Shown piece after piece: positions 1 through 11,501 of a stretch of 64,000 bases of DNA. Position 1 is the first letter of the stretch, and each line of letters begins with the position of its first letter. A model generated the notes under the pieces. That model saw only the letters and a list, made by a program, of their open reading frames with translations. It was not told where the DNA came from and made no database searches. The position numbers were made by a program, and so were the translations under genes. This stretch comes from Metridium senile (lineage: Eukaryota; Cnidaria; Anthozoa; Actiniaria; Metridiidae): the NCBI GenBank assembly GCA_949775045.1, contig OX459095.1, positions 31,259,564-31,323,563 on the forward strand, read 5' to 3'.

Positions 1-544
1 GCGTATAGGCCCCCATGATGCTTTGGGAACGAACACAGGAAGCCCAATGTCACTGAATGTTCATTCTATCATAAAATTAGAATTGTTTTGCCTCCTGTGT
101 TGATTTTATGACTAGCCCGACTTCACGCTCATAGAGCGTCTAGTTTTTACTAAATTACGAAAGTCAGGACAATGTTCTTGAAATTACATGTATATGAAAT
201 ACTATCTAGGGTTAACACTAACAAAAACTTAAAACACTGTAAAACTAGAGCTAGTGATTTTCCATCGTCCGTGAAACTGAATAGAACGCATAATACATGG
301 TATTACCTGCTGGTAGTTCGTACGACTAACTATATACACTATACAATATACTAGACCAGAGAGGCCTTCATTAATCTGTGAAAAGTACAATTTAGAATGC
401 AAACGTAGAAAAAAGAAAAAAACAGGACTCCAATGAATTTGTTATAACAGGTTATAAAAGTCACTGCAATGTTTTGTGTTTTTGTCTTTAGAATAAATGA
501 TATATTGTTTAATATGATCGAATTAATTTATTGTATGGCACACA
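1..544. other. Non-coding flank, no gene seen
   Basis: Probably an intron or the downstream flank of the truncated tetraspan copy. The only structure I can point to is the 12-mer ACAGGAAGCCCA at 35-46, which recurs four more times in the window. The short open frame at 172-354 has no recognisable similarity or splice context. Confidence 0.4.
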
Positions 545-814
545 TTTCTTTGTATTTATTACCAACTATTAAGCACTTAATCTACAAACTAGTTGGTCAT
601 TTTCTTTCACGGACGACGGTAGTCTGCGTTGCCTAGGACGACGGAAAATCACTCTAGTCTACTGGTATCGTTATAAATAGCTTTAACTAGCTAGTTATAA
701 ATAGCTTTAACTATGAAAAACTCATAAAGCATTCAGGTGCTAATGAGGTTCTGACGTCATATAAATTTCTTGACTTCCGGTTATCAAATTGTACTACGTA
801 CAATTCAAACTTAC

Positions 815-994
815 TGGAATGCCTGAATACAGTCCCGAGCCATTAAGATACGCGTATTCTTCATCGACTTTGTTCTGTTCGAGAAGCTTCACAACCCACA
901 AAATACCACACACCGTATTCCCGATTCCACATAGAAGAATAAGAGTCCCACAGATTCCTGCACCTCTAGCATAGGTTTTATCGACTTCAGCCAT
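815..994 (-). CDS. First exon of a paralogous four-pass membrane protein (partial)
   Basis: This 60-codon exon encodes MAEVDKTYARGAGICG and the first membrane helix, then stops at the same GT donor (GGC ATT CCA|GTAAGT) as the first exon of the complete gene at 11319-11501. The two exons differ at a few residues, such as VDKTY versus IGKTH and VVKLLEQ versus VLKLREL. Both keep an open frame, start and donor, so this copy looks functional rather than decayed. The remaining exons should lie left of the window. Confidence 0.55.
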
Positions 995-1334
995 GTTTGA
1001 AAAAGTTATTTTAGGAGGTAGATCGGTTGGTGTGCGTTGATCACGTTGTATATAGATAAAAACAGGAATGAATAAAATACCTGCACATGCAGTGACGCAG
1101 CTTCACAAATTTTTTATTTGCACGGTTGGTCATGATGAATACACACTTCAGGCTCAGTGCTGCGTTGAGCTTTCTACAAAGTTCTAATTATACTTGAAAA
1201 AATCATTGGTAATAAATGATGATAATGATGCAAAGAGTGACATAGTAGGCGGCATAGTAGTTTTCCGCTCGCCTCTCGACGTGGTGATCAAGTTGCTAGT
1301 CATGGCTCAGACAAGTAGTTTGATGAAAAAAAAA

Positions 1335-1492
1335 TGAACATGTGAGCAGAGTTGTGTGCAAAATATTTAACGTAGAGGTAGTGAGTGTGAGTGAGTCTCC
1401 CCGATTAGTAGGGCACACTGTGTCCAGCTAGAAGATTGAGACTTTAAAAAAGTTATTTATTTTATTTATTTATTTTATTTTGTTCTCTCCCA
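1335..1492 (+). mobile_element. 5'-truncated tRNA-derived SINE (family A)
   Basis: Matches the 3' body of the full-length SINE at about 42105-42412: GAACATGTGAGCAGAGTTG, TTAACGTAGAGGTAGTGAG and a block near GATTAGTAGGGCACAC. It ends in an AT-rich TTTATTTATTTA tail. It sits inside duplication copy A and is absent from copy B. Confidence 0.7.
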
Positions 1493-1721
1493 TAGCACAG
1501 GGCCGTTTGGCAGGCTACAGAGTTGTGTGATAAGTAATTTTAATTAACTTTATTGATTAAAATAAGGAGTGGACCATTAGAAGTTATGGGAAGGGGGTGG
1601 CAATTCCCAAAATAAAAAACGTGCACGGCCAATGCGCCACAAAAAAAAAATCCTGCTCAGAGCCAAGCTCCAAAAAAAAATGCAGAGCCTTGAGGGGTAG
1701 CGAGTGGTAAAATTTTAAAAT

Positions 1722-1865
1722 TCGAGACTCAGAGACATCAAAAACAAAAAAATATCCGAGACTTTGAGGCATCAAAAACACGAGAATCAGAGACTTTGTG
1801 ACTTCAAAAACACGAAAAACCGAGACTTTGAGACATCAAAAACACGACAATCCGAGACCTCCCCA
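1722..1865. repeat. Tandem repeat, unit about 33 bp
   Basis: About four to five copies of a unit resembling GAGACTTTGAGACATCAAAA followed by ACACGAGAATCC, with point differences between copies. The sequence upstream (1569-1721) is low-complexity and A-rich with no gene. Confidence 0.6.
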
Positions 1866-1906
1866 CTTTAAGTGTCGGTATCAGTATACAATATATATCA
1901 AAACAA

Positions 1907-2228
1907 CACAGCGGTCAAACGATTACGCATGCGTGGCAAAATTTTCACAGCGCTAAATTTTGGATGGTGAAAGTGTTTGAAGTCGATTTATAAGAAATTC
2001 CCTGAATATATAAGCTTGAAGTTTCGTGTACAAAACCTTTGTTATATTTTAAAGCTACCATGAGTCGATACTTTTGTATTTTTGTTTATATTTTGAGAAA
2101 AAAGCGATGAAAGTCGTCAAATCCATCGTTTTTTATAGAGTCCGTGCGAAAATTAAGCCTGGGAACGAGTTTGTGGCTGGATCATTTTACTTGTTTTTTC
2201 GCGCATACGTAGTCGTTTGACCGCTGTG
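1907..2228. mobile_element. MITE with inverted ends CACAGCGGTCAAACG
   Basis: Left end reads CACAGCGGTCAAACGATTAC; the right end is its near-perfect reverse complement, ending GTTTGACCGCTGTG. A further copy of the right end is at about 16289-16316, inside the BSDC1 locus. There is no coding capacity inside. Confidence 0.65.
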
Positions 2229-2894
2229 TTTATCAAAACATAAGTCGACCTCGGTGTGTTTTCCCGACAAAAAGTGAACAAATCACCCGAAAGTTAGCTG
2301 AACAAAGTCGCGAAGTAACTGCGCGTTGTACCAGACTAAGAAATAAAACGGAAAAACGGACTTTTGAAAAGTTTAACACAAACAGTTGTTTTCGTTTTGG
2401 ATTTCAGAGAACAAAATTATGTAAAAAAAAAATCTTGCACAACCCGGGCGGCGAAAAAAAATAACCTGCACAAAAATTTTGACACCACCCAGCTTGCAAG
2501 GCCTATTTCAAAAACATCACATCTCATCTCATCACCTAGCCTAGGCTAGACCGTATAGTTTATTGTATAGGTGGCTTGCATCTACAAGCTTGTAAGATAA
2601 TGTTAAATCCAAAACAATATTAACTATGATGCTCAATAAAATATTGTATTATTGTACGGCGGCTACGAAAGTGTTTCACAACAAGCCATTGATCAGAAAT
2701 GTCTGAGCTCGCAGAAAGTCGAAAACCGTAGAAAACACCAAGTACACGAATCGCTTATATTTCGTTTTAATTGCAATTTCTATATTAAAAAGGCAACAAA
2801 CAAGAATGCTCATTATTTTTACGTGTTATCCCAACGCAGTTCATTTCGCCGAAAAACCACGGCAATGGGTCGTTTCTCGCTTTACTAATTGGTC
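2229..2894. other. Non-coding stretch
   Basis: AT-rich sequence with short spurious open frames (for example 2364-2549 and 2652-2888) that show no splice signals or family resemblance. No gene or repeat boundary could be defined. Confidence 0.35.
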
Positions 2895-3858
2895 GTTTAA
2901 AGTGCTTATGAAGTCAAAAATGGGACATATTTCCCTCAATTCTAGACATCGTGAGATTTAAAATGATATATGTATAAGCCTGATCGGGCAAATCCAGGGG
3001 GAGTTGTTCGCGCGTGAAAGTGACGTTTTGGGCTTCCTGTGCCAGGTAGACCGTGGTCGACAGTAATCTGTGACGACACAAGTTACTCTCACGTGACCAG
3101 CTCGATAAGCGTACGAGCTAGCGTACAGTCAGTTCGAGCTTTATAAATATAGATACGATTTATGTATATATAATATACATAAGGATATAATATACATATA
3201 CAAACACATTGTAAAGTATAATTATTGATATCTCAAGAAATAAAAATTGTCTTAGTGTAGCATTCAACGAGTGTCACTTATACACAAAAATATACGAAAT
3301 AAACTGATTTATTACGGTATTACGGTGTTTACGTAAATCAAACACACTCCAATATAATGGTAATAAACCATTAACTAATGTATTAGTGTTATAATAAGTT
3401 TGAAAAAATGTAAGTTTTTGGCGAGTTTATTGCCAAGTTACGAAAGCGCTTAATATCGAACATTTTATCATGGCGAGTTTATTGTCGAATACCGGTCGTT
3501 TCGAGCTTTCTCCTTCCTTACATAGTCTGTTCCTTCCACATCATAATTCTTGTCGAATGAATCTTGCGTGAAATGTTGACAACAAACGAGACTAGATATA
3601 CTTTTACAACTTCTCTTGAAGTAAAGTTGTCAAAATGAATCCTCAGTTGACACTTCAATGCAGTAACTTGTGTCGTCACTTCCGGTAACTCACCCCAGAC
3701 CGAAAAATCCCGGCCAGGGCGTGGTCACAACGATGTTTAAAGATCGATAACATATTCCCAATTGCTTCAAATTGAATTCTGACAACGGGAATCGATTAAC
3801 TAAGATGTCCAGAATTGAAGGAAATATGTCCCATTTTTTACTTCATAAGCACTTTAAA
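2895..3858. mobile_element. Foldback-type element with about 55-bp inverted ends
   Basis: Left end TTTAAAGTGCTTATGAAGTC is repeated inverted at the right end (GACTTCATAAGCAC-like, as ACTTCATAAGCACTTTAAA). The arms continue through the phrase GGGACATATTTCC. The interior of about 850 bp has no long ORF. Confidence 0.65.
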
Positions 3859-3905
3859 CAATAAGTTTAACTGTAACCAATAAGATAAAAAGTTCCTAAA
3901 GTAAA

Positions 3906-4353
3906 GCGGCGTTTATACGAGCAATTTTTCCTTGACAAGTTTTCCTTGACAAGGAAAAATTGCTCGTGTAGATGGAGTAAAATGAACAATTTTTCCTTGA
4001 CAAGGAAAAATTGTCAAGGATGAAATTTGCTCGTGTAGACGGACAACAAGGAAAATGTGGCAAGGAATATTAATGAGATTAGTTCCCAGTCTTTTCGCAT
4101 GATCAGTCAAAGTAAACGCCATTTTGTTTTTTACTGGACAAGGGACTGGAACCAATATTTTGTTAGTACTCCGCTGATTGCAAGGCATTGCGGGCACAAC
4201 CTAAACTTGTCAAGGAAAACTTGTTCATCATCTACACGAGCAAGGAAACCTTGTCAATTTAAAATTGTCAAGGAAAACTTTCTGATCGTCTACACGAGCA
4301 ATGAAAATTGTCAAGGATACTTGTCAAGGAAAAATTGCTCGTGTAAACGACGC
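3906..4353. mobile_element. MITE with iterated CCTTGACAA subterminal motifs
   Basis: Inverted ends GCGGCGTTTATACGAGCAAT / ATTGCTCGTGTAAACGACGC, flanked by TAAA on the left and TTAA on the right. Inside, TTTTCCTTGACAA or its complement occurs at least eight times. The phrase GCTCGTGTAGAC also recurs in both orientations, so the element looks like several copies of its own ends. The overlapping open frames at 3913-4197 and 4057-4362 are products of this repetition, not genes. Confidence 0.7.
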
Positions 4354-4522
4354 TTAAGGTAAAACTGAAAAGACAAACGCGCATTTTAATTATCATGTAC
4401 ACATGCAAATTTGCGCGCGTTACAAATATTAAATTGATTATAATATTAAACGTATTTTAAATATGAATGACTGAGTTAAGTTATATTGTTCTTAAATCCC
4501 TTTAAAGTCCTGGAATTACAGG

Positions 4523-7500
4523 CTAGAATTTTGAGTCATTAGAGGGACCATTATAAGACTGCATCGGAACTTGGCCGACCACCACCACACCTGGATTGGA
4601 AGCCTAAAACAAAAAATTATAAGCGGATTATTACCTTCAAACTATCTATACAATACTGAATTGAAATGCGTTCGATGTATATGTGAAATACAGATACACC
4701 TACTTGCAGTAAGGTTGTCATACAAAAATATACATTTGTTATAAAGAAAATAGAACATTTGTGATTTAGTACGATAGGAATTGATTAAAAGACAAAAGAA
4801 GATCACTCAAGCTGAACTCTCTCTTTTGTCTTCTAATTAATTCCTTTTGCACTAAATCACAAATGTTCTATTTTCTTTGTGACAAATGTTCTATTTTGTA
4901 TGACAACCTTACTGCAAGTAGGTGTACATGGGAAAATATCATATGCCCTTGGTGTGAATTGAACCCCACGGTTCCGGCTTTCTAGTCCGATGTGATTTTT
5001 TATTCACGGTTACTTATTTATCTGCAGTGAATAAAGACAATGATGTGAAGGGATATTGGGCATATGCATATTTTTACGTCAGTACCCATCATTCAACTCG
5101 GTCTTGTATTGTCACTAAAAGACAACCTTTTTGAGGTACTTGTATGTAGCATTCGGGTAGTTTTTTCGACACTAAATTTATATTGTTTTTGGATTACCTG
5201 AGATGCACAGCAGGTTGACATACAGCCAATAATAGAACCAGCGAAAGTCACAATGGCTCCAACAGAGCTCAGGATGGTCCAGACAAGAATACTGGTAACT
5301 ATGAACTTTGCTAAATCACTGCAGTCTGAATCTGTCAAGCAACATTGGTGTTAGAGGAGGTCAGGCAAGTTAAAGTCAAATAGGAAATCTAATAAGCTTC
5401 TCTGCTAAGGGAAGATAAAGTTGTTGGATGAGATGATGATGCTTTGATTAATTATCGAATAGACCTTTTCGCACTTCTCGTCGATCAACCACAGCTTCGA
5501 TAGCGTCATCCTCGGGAACCCAGGGGTAATCTTCTGTCGCTCGTTTCTCGCTTCCAGAATAAATACCCCTGGGAACGTAGTCTGTTGGAGCTTGTTCCGG
5601 AAGTCAAAATTCAGCTCTTTCCTGATTGGTCGACCTAATAAGGTCGACCAATGAAAATCAAGATAACCATTCAAAGAAAGTCGTTAAATAAGTTTGAATT
5701 TTGACTTCCGGAACAAGCTCCAACAGACTACGTTCCCAGGGGTATTTATTCTGGGAGCGAGAAACTTAATTTTTATCCCGTTGTAATTTACGGAATGCAC
5801 ACATTATCAAACCGTCGAACTGAATACTTAATAATTCCACGGGTCGTACTCAAATTCTATAGAATATATTACACGCTAACGAGGCTGAGGTTGTTCGACA
5901 AGAACTGTGAAATGCGACTCTATTCAGTATGTAGTGATGATTCAAATACGTTTGGTTTCCAATGTGGTACTGACACCCTTTCGTAGAAATTTTGTCACAC
6001 GTAGAAAGTCTACAAACTAGAGGTGCCGAAAAGGATTATGGATCAGTTCAGAAACTAAATTATTATTTGGCACGCCTTTCTTGCTGTTCAAAGTATAGTC
6101 ATTTCCCATTAACACATTGGAAAGTTTGGGAACGTGGCCATATAAGATCGCTGTGTTCCAGTATACATAGGCTACAAATAGTCCATCCGTTACTAACTTG
6201 TAGGTTTTTCATTTCACGTCCGGGCTCAAAACATTGGGGGTACATTGTTATCTAAAATAATAAAATATGCAATGGGACTTACTGCTTTCCAAACAGTTAG
6301 CGTAATGAACGATGCTATATAGTACTCCAGCCCCAATTGCCTGAAGTGTTGCAAGAATGCAAGCAATTATACAAAATACAATAAATGCCGTCATCTGAAA
6401 AAAAGAAAAAAAAACATAAATTAAGGACGTTCGCGGGCAAATAAGTTAACCATAGATTTTTCTTCAAACTTCGCATGGTGAAGTACGATCATAATACAAG
6501 TTTAATGATCAAATAAAAAATGGGGGTCACCATACCCGTTTAGGAGTGAGATGATCTCAAAGTGCAGCCATTTTCTTGTCAAAATCGCTTGCGCGTAATA
6601 CGAACAATTCGAGGGAAAAAGTTATTTTTTGATAGAAAAATCGAATGAATTGCCAAACATTTCTTGAGACAAACGTCTAATAACCTATGGATTAATAATT
6701 TTATGAATAAATACAACTAACGCTTTGGATTTTGGCTCGAATTTGCAGCCATCATGCAACATTCGATCGATGAAGATTGATATTTTTATCCAAAAACGTC
6801 TATCATTTAATATTTCACCATAACCTTTTCTATAAATTTTGAACACACACAGATTTTTGAATTCTTTATGAATTTTCAAAATAAAAAATGGGGGTCACCA
6901 CACTCGTTTCCGAAATATTGCGCTGCAATTTTTCAAAATCATACAATATTCGGTCGCTGTTTCGTGGAACGCCTGAATGATTTTATGAATGAAAATAAAG
7001 TCTTCCTGGTGTTCCATGGCGCGCGCGGAAAGGATGCGCAGAAACAATGCCCGCGAACGTCTTAAGGTGGCTGACTACTATACAAAAACTAGACAACTGC
7101 GCATGACTTCGCGCACATACGACATCGCTTCACTGTAGAGATACAGGGAATCCAAACATTCATTTTTGTGCCGTTTATTTTAAAGCGTTAAGCAATTAAA
7201 CAGCCATTACTATTATCATGATTTAGATATGCTGTCATTTGAAAAGGATCTGTTTCACCTTGATATGTGAATTTATAAAAGTAAAAGGAACTTCAAAGGT
7301 GGCCGAACTAGCGATTCTTTTTTTAAATTACAAAACTCACATTTCACGAAAAACTGCAAAATAGGACTCAAAACTTATCCAAACAACAATTGCACAACAT
7401 CAAATAAAACGAAAACATAAGCATTATATAAAAAGTATTTTCTGTCGAAAAGACATTTTTTAGCACGTTTTTGTTGGAAAAAATAATGGATAACACGGTG

Positions 7501-10500
7501 GAAAATTAGTTAAAACAAAACAATGAACACATGAAATGATACATAGCGACATTTATTATAGCTTCTACAGAAAAGTGAATAATCCATAAACCTGTTTTAT
7601 GGGACGTTTTTTGAGAAAGAAATACTTCGAGTAGATGACAAACTTTCCCTCAACATCGCACGAGTGTTGCGTGACAAGATGGCGTAAGTTCAAAAGGAAC
7701 AGCTCATTGGATTGGGTAAAATGTATCCAATCAGAAATAACGTTATAATTCTCCCGTTCCCAGGACTGGCAGAGTAGTCAAAATGGTGGAAAAAGCTGAT
7801 TTTAGGCTCGTTTTTCTCTTAAAACTCAATAATTCGCCCGGGACCCTATGATTTGTTTTTGGTATTCAGGAAGAACAGGTTAAAATCGTTGTTTTGACAA
7901 ACTTTAAGAAAGTTGACATTTCTACAACTATAAAAAAAATACTGTGTCTGCTAATACAAATGATCGTTTACGCTCGATTTCTGACTTTATGAGCATACAT
8001 ATTACATATTTTTTCACCTTATTTATGCATATTTCCTAATAATTATTTAACAGATCTCGAGAACAATCCTCACGTAAGATTTTCTGAAGAAAATACGTCC
8101 ACAGCTTTTTTAGTTTTTATGTTGTGGATTATTTGGTTCCAAGCGCAGTTTTTGACATTTTTCGCTCGAAAACTTGCAGAGTGGGTACTATTCAAAGTCC
8201 AATATCTCGGAAACGAGCTCGGGACACCCCATTTTTCTCTTTTTTCAGCTAAATCACCATTAAATTTTCTATGAAATACCTTTCTAATAATAAATTCTGA
8301 TTTGTTTTTCGTATAGTAGTCAGCCACCTTAAGGACGTTGGCGGCAAAAAGCAAAGTAAATGTCAATTTTTTTGACTTTGCCTGTTGATAAAACTAAATT
8401 AGACACAAGAGCCACGTGGATGATAGGTATAAACACGGTTTATTGACAACCATGCTCGATCGAGCGTATAAACTGTCGTCGCATTGGGAACAATTCACAG
8501 ATGAATGCACAAGACTAAAGGATGGTTTCTCTAAACTTCATTATCCAGATAAACTAGTCAACCAAACCATCAATCGCTATGTATCTGAACAATTAACATC
8601 TAAGCAACCTACAACAACGAATGGAGATCCCGATAAGACACTGAGAGTAGTGCTCCCCTACAAAGATCAAAACGCCGCAAACATGGTACCCAGTCAACTA
8701 AAAGACCTGGGACTTAAAACAGACATCTGCTTTCAACCCGTTTTTGTAAGCACCAAGATTGAACAACAAGTAAAGTATCAAGAACCCAAACCATCTATCG
8801 TAATCCAACAACGTGTAGTCTATGAATTTGAATGTCTTTTCTGCGATGAGTGAAGTTACGTGGATATACCACAAAACATCTACACGAACGTTGTTTACAG
8901 CACCGAAACCAGAATTCAATTGTCGGAAAACATCTCAAACAAGATCACGGAACCGTCTAAAAGGACTTATTACCAAACTTTAATATCCTTAAGAAATGCA
9001 AATCTAAGTTCGATTGTTTAATATACGAAATGCTATTGCTATTCATAAGACAAAGAAAACCAAATCTTAATGTCCAATCGGACTCCCTTAGGGCAAAAGT
9101 GTTCTTATAATTCATTCATAGCTTTATCCTCAATATTATTTTTCTACTGTCATGCTTCTTTACGTTTAGTACCTGATGATGGCGTCAGTATGACACCGAA
9201 ACGTTGTAATATAAAACTTTTTTGTATAAGTTTCATCTTATTTTGCTTTACCAAATCATTGAACACATCAAATAATTAAGCTAAAAAAATTGGGGGTCAC
9301 CGTCGTTGTTTTTGAGTAAAATGGCCTCAACGTCGGCAATTTTGGCATTTTTTGCAAGCATTGTGACGGAATGTCTTTGTGGCAAAAACAAGTGAAAAAA
9401 TTAGTAAAAAATGCCAGTCATAATAAAAGAAGGCCCTAAAATGTTTTTGAAATTGATGATGTTTGGAAATAAAGCGATTTTTTTACACAAAACGTGAAAA
9501 TAATTACCTTTTTTTTGGAGAAAAAGACAGTACGTCTCGAACAAAATGGCCGCTTTTTGTCGTTTTTAATATTTAATCTTTCATCAAAATACTCCTAAGA
9601 CAGTGAGGACTATACTAGGAGAGGGCTTACTAAAAAACTGGAAAAAGCCGATTTTCTGTGGGTTTTCAAAAACTAACTGACGAAGACTTATCTTTAGTAG
9701 TTATTTCGATTTATAAGATAAAAAGGCCCTGGGAAAAAAGGCCCTGGGAACGAGGTTGTTGTTTTTCCAACCTCGTTCCCAGGGTCTATTTCCGTGAGGA
9801 GAAAAGACCCTGGCATCGGCTGGTCGAATATTGATTTTGATTGGCTAACGCTTTATTATTGCTTGAATGAAATTTACAATCTTCGGGAAACTAAAAAATA
9901 CACAAATGTAAAAATGAAAAATAAGTAACTTCAGGAAAAATTATACAAAGGATTTTTTGAAGATCTAGGGTTGAGAATAATTTTATTTTTCACAATTTAA
10001 TAGCAGCAAAGCATTACATTTTTTCCAAAAATATGTTTCATTTAATAATTAGTATAATTATAAAACAAGCAGTATATCAATTTGCATTTAAATCATTTGT
10101 ATATAATAAGCAGTATATAAATAGTATCTCTGAGTATCATGCTTTTCATATCTCTATATCCACATGCAAATTGTACGTCCTTCCGTAAATACTATATATG
10201 ATTGCTTTTAAAAGCTGCCGAATCGCTGTTTATAAAAATGATTTTCATTTTTTTTAAATGATTTTGATTTTGTTTGATTATAGTTGATCTCCCTATTTTG
10301 TCGCCATATGCGACATCCAAATAGCTAAAAACGCAGAATAAATAAACTTTTTCAATTTCAACCTACAATCGATCTGATTTCTCTGACGTAAATGACATGA
10401 CTAACTTACAGTACAGTGACGTAGACTTACAATTCCTTTGGAGCGCTTGGGCCATACTGCAATCCCCAATGCCCCAGCAATAATAAGCTGTAAAGAAAAA

Positions 10501-11501
10501 ATAATCCTCTGAGCCAAACCCATATGGTTTACATCACACATTTCAAACAAAAGAGCAGGCGCACTATGGTCAGTTTTTGTAGTGACACATAACCTTGACT
10601 CTTCTAGTTTCTTTGATTTATTACCAACTATTAAGCACTTTTAAAATCTACAAACTAATTGGTCATTTTCTTTCAAGGACGACAGTAGTCTGCGTTGCCT
10701 AGGACGACGGAAAATCACTCTAGTCGATCTACTGGTATCTATAAATAGCTTAAACTATGAACAACTCATAAAGCATTCAGGTGCTAATGAGGTTCTGACG
10801 TCATTAGAAGTTCTTGACTTCCGGTTATCAAATATCACCATCGATTCGCGAGCTCCTAGGAGGGTCCTGAAGGGGGGTTCGAACCACATTTCCCAGTATA
10901 TATTTGGACCAAATCCCAGTCAAAAATCACATAATCCCATCAGTTTTTCTCAAGTTTTAAATCCCATTCCCATTTTCTATTGTTCTTTTATTCGTAAATC
11001 CCAGTCCCAGTGCATTCAATCCCATTTTCAAAGTCAAAAATAAGGCCAATCCCAGCTCCGAACTCTGCTCTAGTCTGGTACTATTCAAACATTGTAGACA
11101 TAAAATGAAAGAAGGGTTATTCATCGTGGATATGAGATAGAATGTTGTTCGTTTGTCCGTTTCGACTGCTACAACAAGTCTTTATCAGCCGGTGTTATGA
11201 TTGATGACTAGTTATGATTCCATATCACAAACGTATTGCCTTTTTTACAGTGAATGTGCACATGTTTTCATAAACGAAAAAAAAATAAACCTTTAAATTA
11301 ATTATACTACAAACTTACTGGAATGCCTGAATACAGTCCCGAGCCATAAAAATACGCGGCGTATTCTTCGTTATCTTTGTTCAATTCGCGAAGCTTCAAA
11401 ACCCACAAAATACCACACACCGTATTCCCGATTCCACATAGAAGAATAAGAATCCCACAGATTCCTGCACCTCTAGCATGGGTTTTACCGATTTCAGCCA
11501 T
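4523..11501 (-). CDS. Four-pass membrane protein, MS4A/CD20-like (5 exons)
   Basis: Five minus-strand exons join in phase: 11501-11319, 10487-10431, 6394-6283, 5331-5198 and 4603-4523, giving 188 residues. Start is MAEIGKTHARGAG; stop is TAG at 4523-4525. Four hydrophobic segments are visible: about 13-35 (GICGILILLCGIGNTVCGIL), 57-76, 82-107 and 125-155. A short extracellular loop after TM3 contains Cys residues (HYANCLESNSDC), and a Cys-rich stretch (GCMSTCCASQ) follows TM4. The hydrophilic tail ends SNDSKF. Size and four-helix layout resemble MS4A/CD20-type tetraspans, but I see no diagnostic signature, so the family is tentative and the function unknown. All introns are GT-AG. Intron 2 is about 4 kb and full of transposons. 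An adjacent paralogous first exon at 815-994 shows the gene was duplicated in tandem. Confidence 0.6.
4697..4924. mobile_element. MITE, CACCTA/GTTGTC termini, family IV
   Basis: Flanked by TA on both sides. Ends are CACCTACTTGCAGTAAGGTT / AACCTTACTGCAAGTAGGTG, a perfect inverted repeat continuing through GTCATAC. It lies in the last intron of the tetraspan gene. The terminal layout CACCTA-N11-GTTGTC matches six other elements in the window. Confidence 0.75.
5332..6282. other. Tetraspan intron 3 with nested inverted repeats
   Basis: No gene. It contains the hairpin element at 5543-5764. Around that are fragments CGTCGATCAACC and AACGAGGCTGAGGTTG that match the ends of another inverted repeat at about 15546-15723, so the hairpin element appears to have inserted into a copy of that family. 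Confidence 0.5.
5543..5764. mobile_element. MITE with about 75-bp inverted ends
   Basis: Left arm starts GTTTCTCGCTTCCAGAATAA and is repeated inverted at the right end (TTATTCTGGGAGCGAGAAAC). The arms include CCCCTGGGAACGTAGTC and CTTCCGGAACAAGCTCC. The centre holds a small palindrome, GGTCGACCTAATAAGGTCGA. Confidence 0.7.
6425..7061. mobile_element. TTAA-flanked element X1
   Basis: Bounded by TTAA at 6421-6424 and 7062-7065, with inverted ends GGACGTTCGCGGGC / GCCCGCGAACGTC. TTAA target duplications are typical of piggyBac- and Kolobok-like transposons. Internal phrase AAAAATGGGGGTCACCA occurs twice (about 6520 and 6885), and a near-match at about 9283 points to a related copy. There is no transposase ORF. 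Confidence 0.65.
7066..8328. mobile_element. TTAA-flanked element X2
   Basis: Bounded by TTAA at 7062-7065 (shared with element X1) and 8329-8332. Inverted ends are GGTGGCTGACTACTATAC / GTATAGTAGTCAGCCACC. It is about 1.26 kb with no intact ORF. Immediately after its right TTAA comes GGACGTTGGCGGC, which resembles the left end of X1. Confidence 0.7.
8329..10430. other. Remainder of tetraspan intron 2
   Basis: Apart from the Penelope-like relic, this holds a probable third TTAA-type element beginning GGACGTTGGCGGC at 8333. Its interior seems to resume near 9283 with GGGGGTCACCGTCG, but I could not locate its right end. There is also a short perfect hairpin around 9734-9783 (GGGAACGAGGTTG / CAACCTCGTTCCC). 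No other coding signal is seen. Confidence 0.4.
8416..9280 (+). pseudogene. Penelope-like retroelement 3' fragment (RT tail and GIY-YIG endonuclease), decayed
   Basis: The open frame 8416-8853 reads HGLLTTMLDRAYKLSSHWEQ, then VVLPYKDQNAA and QQRVVYEFECLFCDE. This is the pattern I know from the end of Penelope-like polyproteins, between the reverse transcriptase and the GIY-YIG nuclease. After a TGA at 8851, a shifted frame continues RGYTTKHLHERCLQHRNQ and SIVGKHLKQDHGTV, and still further FDCLIYEMLLLFIRQRKPN, which are GIY-YIG-domain features. Frameshifts and stops show it is dead. The tail at about 9169-9205 contains CTGATGATGGCG and CCGAAACG, typical of such 3' ends. It lies inside the second intron of the tetraspan gene. 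Confidence 0.7.

Larger units (their letters stand above)
545..1568. repeat. Segmental duplication copy A (5' end of the tetraspan gene)
   Basis: This stretch matches about 10610-12040 in the same orientation. The match covers the sequence downstream of exon 1, exon 1 itself and its upstream flank; shared landmarks are CTTCCGGTTATCAAAT, TTAGGAGGTAGATC and GGCCGTTTGGCAGGC. Copy A contains a SINE fragment at 1335-1492 that is missing from copy B. Copy B contains a different insertion at about 10838-11300 and another at about 11816-11948. These inserts must postdate the duplication. Confidence 0.7.

Noticed and set aside
9165..9215. Hammerhead-ribozyme-like core (CTGATGA, a possible stem, CGAAAC) at the end of the Penelope-like relic
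   Set aside because: The core motifs and an imperfect helix II are present, but I could not form helix III or place a cleavage site, so self-cleavage is not supported. Such CTGATGA..CGAAACG phrases are also common in these 3' ends.
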